Positions 22,378-26,692 of a DNA stretch of 26,692 bases are shown in pieces. Both the position numbers and the translations under genes were made by a program. The stretch lies in the NCBI GenBank assembly GCA_016937725.1, contig JAFGVZ010000122.1, positions 1-26,692 of the forward strand. Reading direction: 5' to 3'. Numbering within the stretch: the first letter of the stretch is position 1; each line of letters starts with the position of its first letter. This DNA is from Paracoccaceae bacterium. GTDB lineage: Bacteria > Pseudomonadota > Alphaproteobacteria > Rhodobacterales > Rhodobacteraceae. Below the pieces are notes generated by a model. That model did no database searches and had not been told where the DNA came from. It saw only the letters and a program-made list of their open reading frames with translations.

Positions 22378-23265
22378 CTACAAAATCATCATTTGCGGAC
22401 ACGCAATAAGCTGTGCGTAGCGGGTGACGAAGCGCGCAGCATCGGCACCGTTGATAACCCGATGATCGTAGGAAAGATCCAACGGCACCATCGGGACCGC
22501 GTGGGGCGTGCTGCCTGTCCATATTGTGACGGTTTCTGTCCGCGTGATGCCAAGGATCGCCAGTTCGGGCGGGTTCACGATGGGTGTGAAGCCGATACCG
22601 CCAATGCCGCCCAGATTGCTGATGCTCATCGAAGCCCCACCCATCTCTTCCGGGCCAATTTTGCGGGCCTGCGCCCGTGCCGCGAGGTCTGCGATCTCGG
22701 ACGATAGCTGCCACAGGCCTTTTTTATCGGCATTTCGGATGACCGGCACCAACAGACCATTGGGTGTGTCCACGGCGATGCCGATATGCACATAATCCTT
22801 CAACACCAATGTCTCACCATTCGGTGTCAGAGAGGCATTGAAGCGCGGAAATTCCCGCAGACAGCGCGACAGGGCCATAACATGAAATGATAGCGCGGTC
22901 AGTTTCAGCCCGCGTGCCTGTGCTTCGTCGCGCCAGCTTTTGCGCAGAGCGTCCACAGCCGAGATATCGGCGCGGTCATGATGCGTGACTTGCGGAATAA
23001 GCGCACCTGCCGCGCTCAGGTTCGCGGCAGCGACGCGTGCCATGCGCGATAGGGGTTCTTCTGTTACCGGGCCGTGTGCGGAATGGTCCACGTCCCAGTA
23101 GCGCGTCTGGTCCGGCGCGGTTGCCACCGGGACCGTCCCGCTCAGATGGGCGTCAACATCCTCGCGCCCAAGTGTTGTGCGCCCCGTGCTGCGCGCCAGT
23201 GCTTCCAGATTGACACCCTTGTTGGCGGCGTAACTCTTGGTGCTGGGGCTTGCTTTCAGGTCCAT
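22378..23265 (-). CDS. E2 catalytic subunit (PSBD plus acyltransferase domain, no lipoyl domain)
   Basis: The protein has 295 residues. Residues about 6-42 form a peripheral subunit-binding domain (YAANKGVNLEALARSTGRT) and about 65-295 the acyltransferase core. The active-site His268 lies in DHRVINGADAARF, and the catalytic-type Ser is within GGASMSISNLGG (209-220). The usual HxxxDG reads HxxxNG, which also occurs in some bacterial acetyltransferase E2s. It transfers acetyl or acyl groups from lipoyl arms to CoA. No lipoyl domain is present, so it must be served by the separate lipoyl protein encoded at 24713-25987. The ribosome site GGGGA lies 5 nt before the ATG. It follows the aldehyde dehydrogenase by 9 nt and closes the operon. 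Confidence 0.92.
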   Translation of the reverse strand: MDLKASPSTKSYAANKGVNLEALARSTGRTTLGREDVDAHLSGTVPVATAPDQTRYWDVDHSAHGPVTEEPLSRMARVAAANLSAAGALIPQVTHHDRADISAVDALRKSWRDEAQARGLKLTALSFHVMALSRCLREFPRFNASLTPNGETLVLKDYVHIGIAVDTPNGLLVPVIRNADKKGLWQLSSEIADLAARAQARKIGPEEMGGASMSISNLGGIGGIGFTPIVNPPELAILGITRTETVTIWTGSTPHAVPMVPLDLSYDHRVINGADAARFVTRYAQLIACPQMMIL

Positions 23266-23274
23266 GATATCCCC

Positions 23275-24711
<1,437 letters not shown>

Positions 24712-24712
24712 G

Positions 24713-25976
<1,264 letters not shown>

Positions 25977-25987
<11 letters not shown>

Positions 25988-26692
25988 GGATCATCTCCCC
26001 GGCGCAGAGCTTGCGCGCGTTGGCTGCCACCTGCTCGGGCGTGGGCACCGTAATGTCCTCCAGCGCGGGACTGAACGGCACCGGCACATCCATCGCGCCC
26101 ATGCGCAAAACTGGCGCATCCAGATGGTAAAAGGCTTTCTCGTTCAGGCGCGACGCGATTTCGGCGGTCACGCCATAGCTTTGGTGGCCCTCATCAATGA
26201 CAATCGCGCGGCTGGTTTTCTTGACGCTGGCCAAGAGCGTCGCCTCGTCCAGCGGCACGATCGTGCGCGGGTCGATGACTTCGGCGCTAATCTCCTCTTT
26301 CGCCAACATTTCGGCGGCTTTCTCGGCGACTTGAACCATCGACGATGTGCCGATCAGCGTGATGTCAGACCCTTCACGCTTGATATTGGCCTGCCCGAAC
26401 GGAATCAGGTATTCTTCTTCCGGCACCGGGGCCTTGTCCTGATACATCAGCTTGTCTTCGAAAATGACCACCGGGTTATTGTCGCGGATGGCGGTTTTCA
26501 TCAGCCCCTTGGCTTCATAGGCCGACGACGGCATGGCGACCTTCAGACCCGGAATATGCGCCACAATCGCTTGTAGGGACTGGCTGTGCTGCGCCGCAGA
26601 GCGGCGTGTCGCGCCCATATTGGTGCGCAACACCATCGGCACGGTCAGCTTGCCGCCCGACATGTAGTGCTGTTTGGCGGCCTGATTGCACA
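25977..26692 (-). CDS. 2-oxoacid dehydrogenase E1 component, beta subunit (partial, cut by window edge)
   Basis: The frame is open from the right edge; the 5' end lies outside. The visible 238 residues show E1-beta features: the edge segment NQAAKQHYMSGGK, the TPP-region histidines (AAQHSQS), VVIFEDK, and a C-terminal transketolase-like domain (GTSSMVQVAEKAAEML, IDEGHQSYGV). The C-terminus MGAMDVPVPFSPALED recalls acetoin dehydrogenase and pyruvate dehydrogenase E1-beta subunits. Together with an E1-alpha subunit, presumably upstream of the window, it decarboxylates a 2-oxo acid or cleaves acetoin using thiamine diphosphate. The stop codon lies inside the start of the lipoyl protein gene. No E3 gene is in the window. 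Confidence 0.92.

Noticed and set aside
22208..22714. Minus-strand frame overlapping the catalytic E2 gene
   Set aside because: Out-of-frame shadow of the E2 core with no recognisable domain.

Overview
The window looks like chromosomal DNA of a Rhodobacteraceae (Roseobacter/Rhodobacter-type) alphaproteobacterium. It is GC-rich with strong third-position GC bias, and it carries a short TspO, a CIA30-like protein, Tat-exported solute-binding protein genes and tightly packed operons joined by ATGA and TAATG overlaps. No rRNA, tRNA, insertion sequence, prophage or CRISPR array was seen. The right edge cuts through a gene.

Region A (329-8566) is the most unusual part. A group-2/4 ECF sigma factor (TTG start, 5997) and a one-helix membrane anti-sigma factor sit among a secreted subtilisin-like protease, a small lipoprotein, a Ser/Asn-repeat exported protein with an Asp tail, an uncharacterised 235-residue protein, and a three-gene operon (alpha/beta hydrolase, P-loop protein, ABC exporter with a degenerate ATPase domain). 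By eye I found the same bipartite promoter, GGAAT(A/T)-N15-CGTT with identical spacing, upstream of six transcription units here: hydrolase operon, lipoprotein, protease, anti-sigma, the 235-residue protein and the Ser/Asn protein. I saw it in no other intergenic region of the window. The simplest reading is a self-contained ECF regulon dedicated to the cell envelope or secreted proteins. The sigma gene itself lacks the motif, while its anti-sigma gene has it.

Region B (8798-15320) is a PotABCD-type ABC importer operon (ATPase, Tat-exported binding protein, two permeases) ending in an Asp/Glu/hydantoin-type racemase. It is divergent from a GntR/FCD regulator that overlaps a GNAT acetyltransferase. 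The divergent intergenic region holds two TTGT-NN-ACAA palindromes, probably the regulator's operators.

Region C (15385-20712) is glycerol catabolism: a DeoR-type GlpR divergent from glpD-glpK, plus an iron-type alcohol dehydrogenase translationally coupled to glpK. The glpR-glpD intergenic region is AT-rich and full of TTTTCG/CGAAAA boxes.

Region D (20917-22126) holds TspO and a CIA30-family protein. Region E (22378 to the right edge, minus strand) is a 2-oxoacid dehydrogenase operon. It contains E1-beta (cut by the edge), an E2-like protein with two lipoyl domains and a degenerate C-terminus, an aldehyde dehydrogenase, and a second E2 protein with the catalytic domain but no lipoyl domain. 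The E2 function is therefore split over two genes with a dehydrogenase between them. An acetoin-cleaving complex is a plausible but unproven role.
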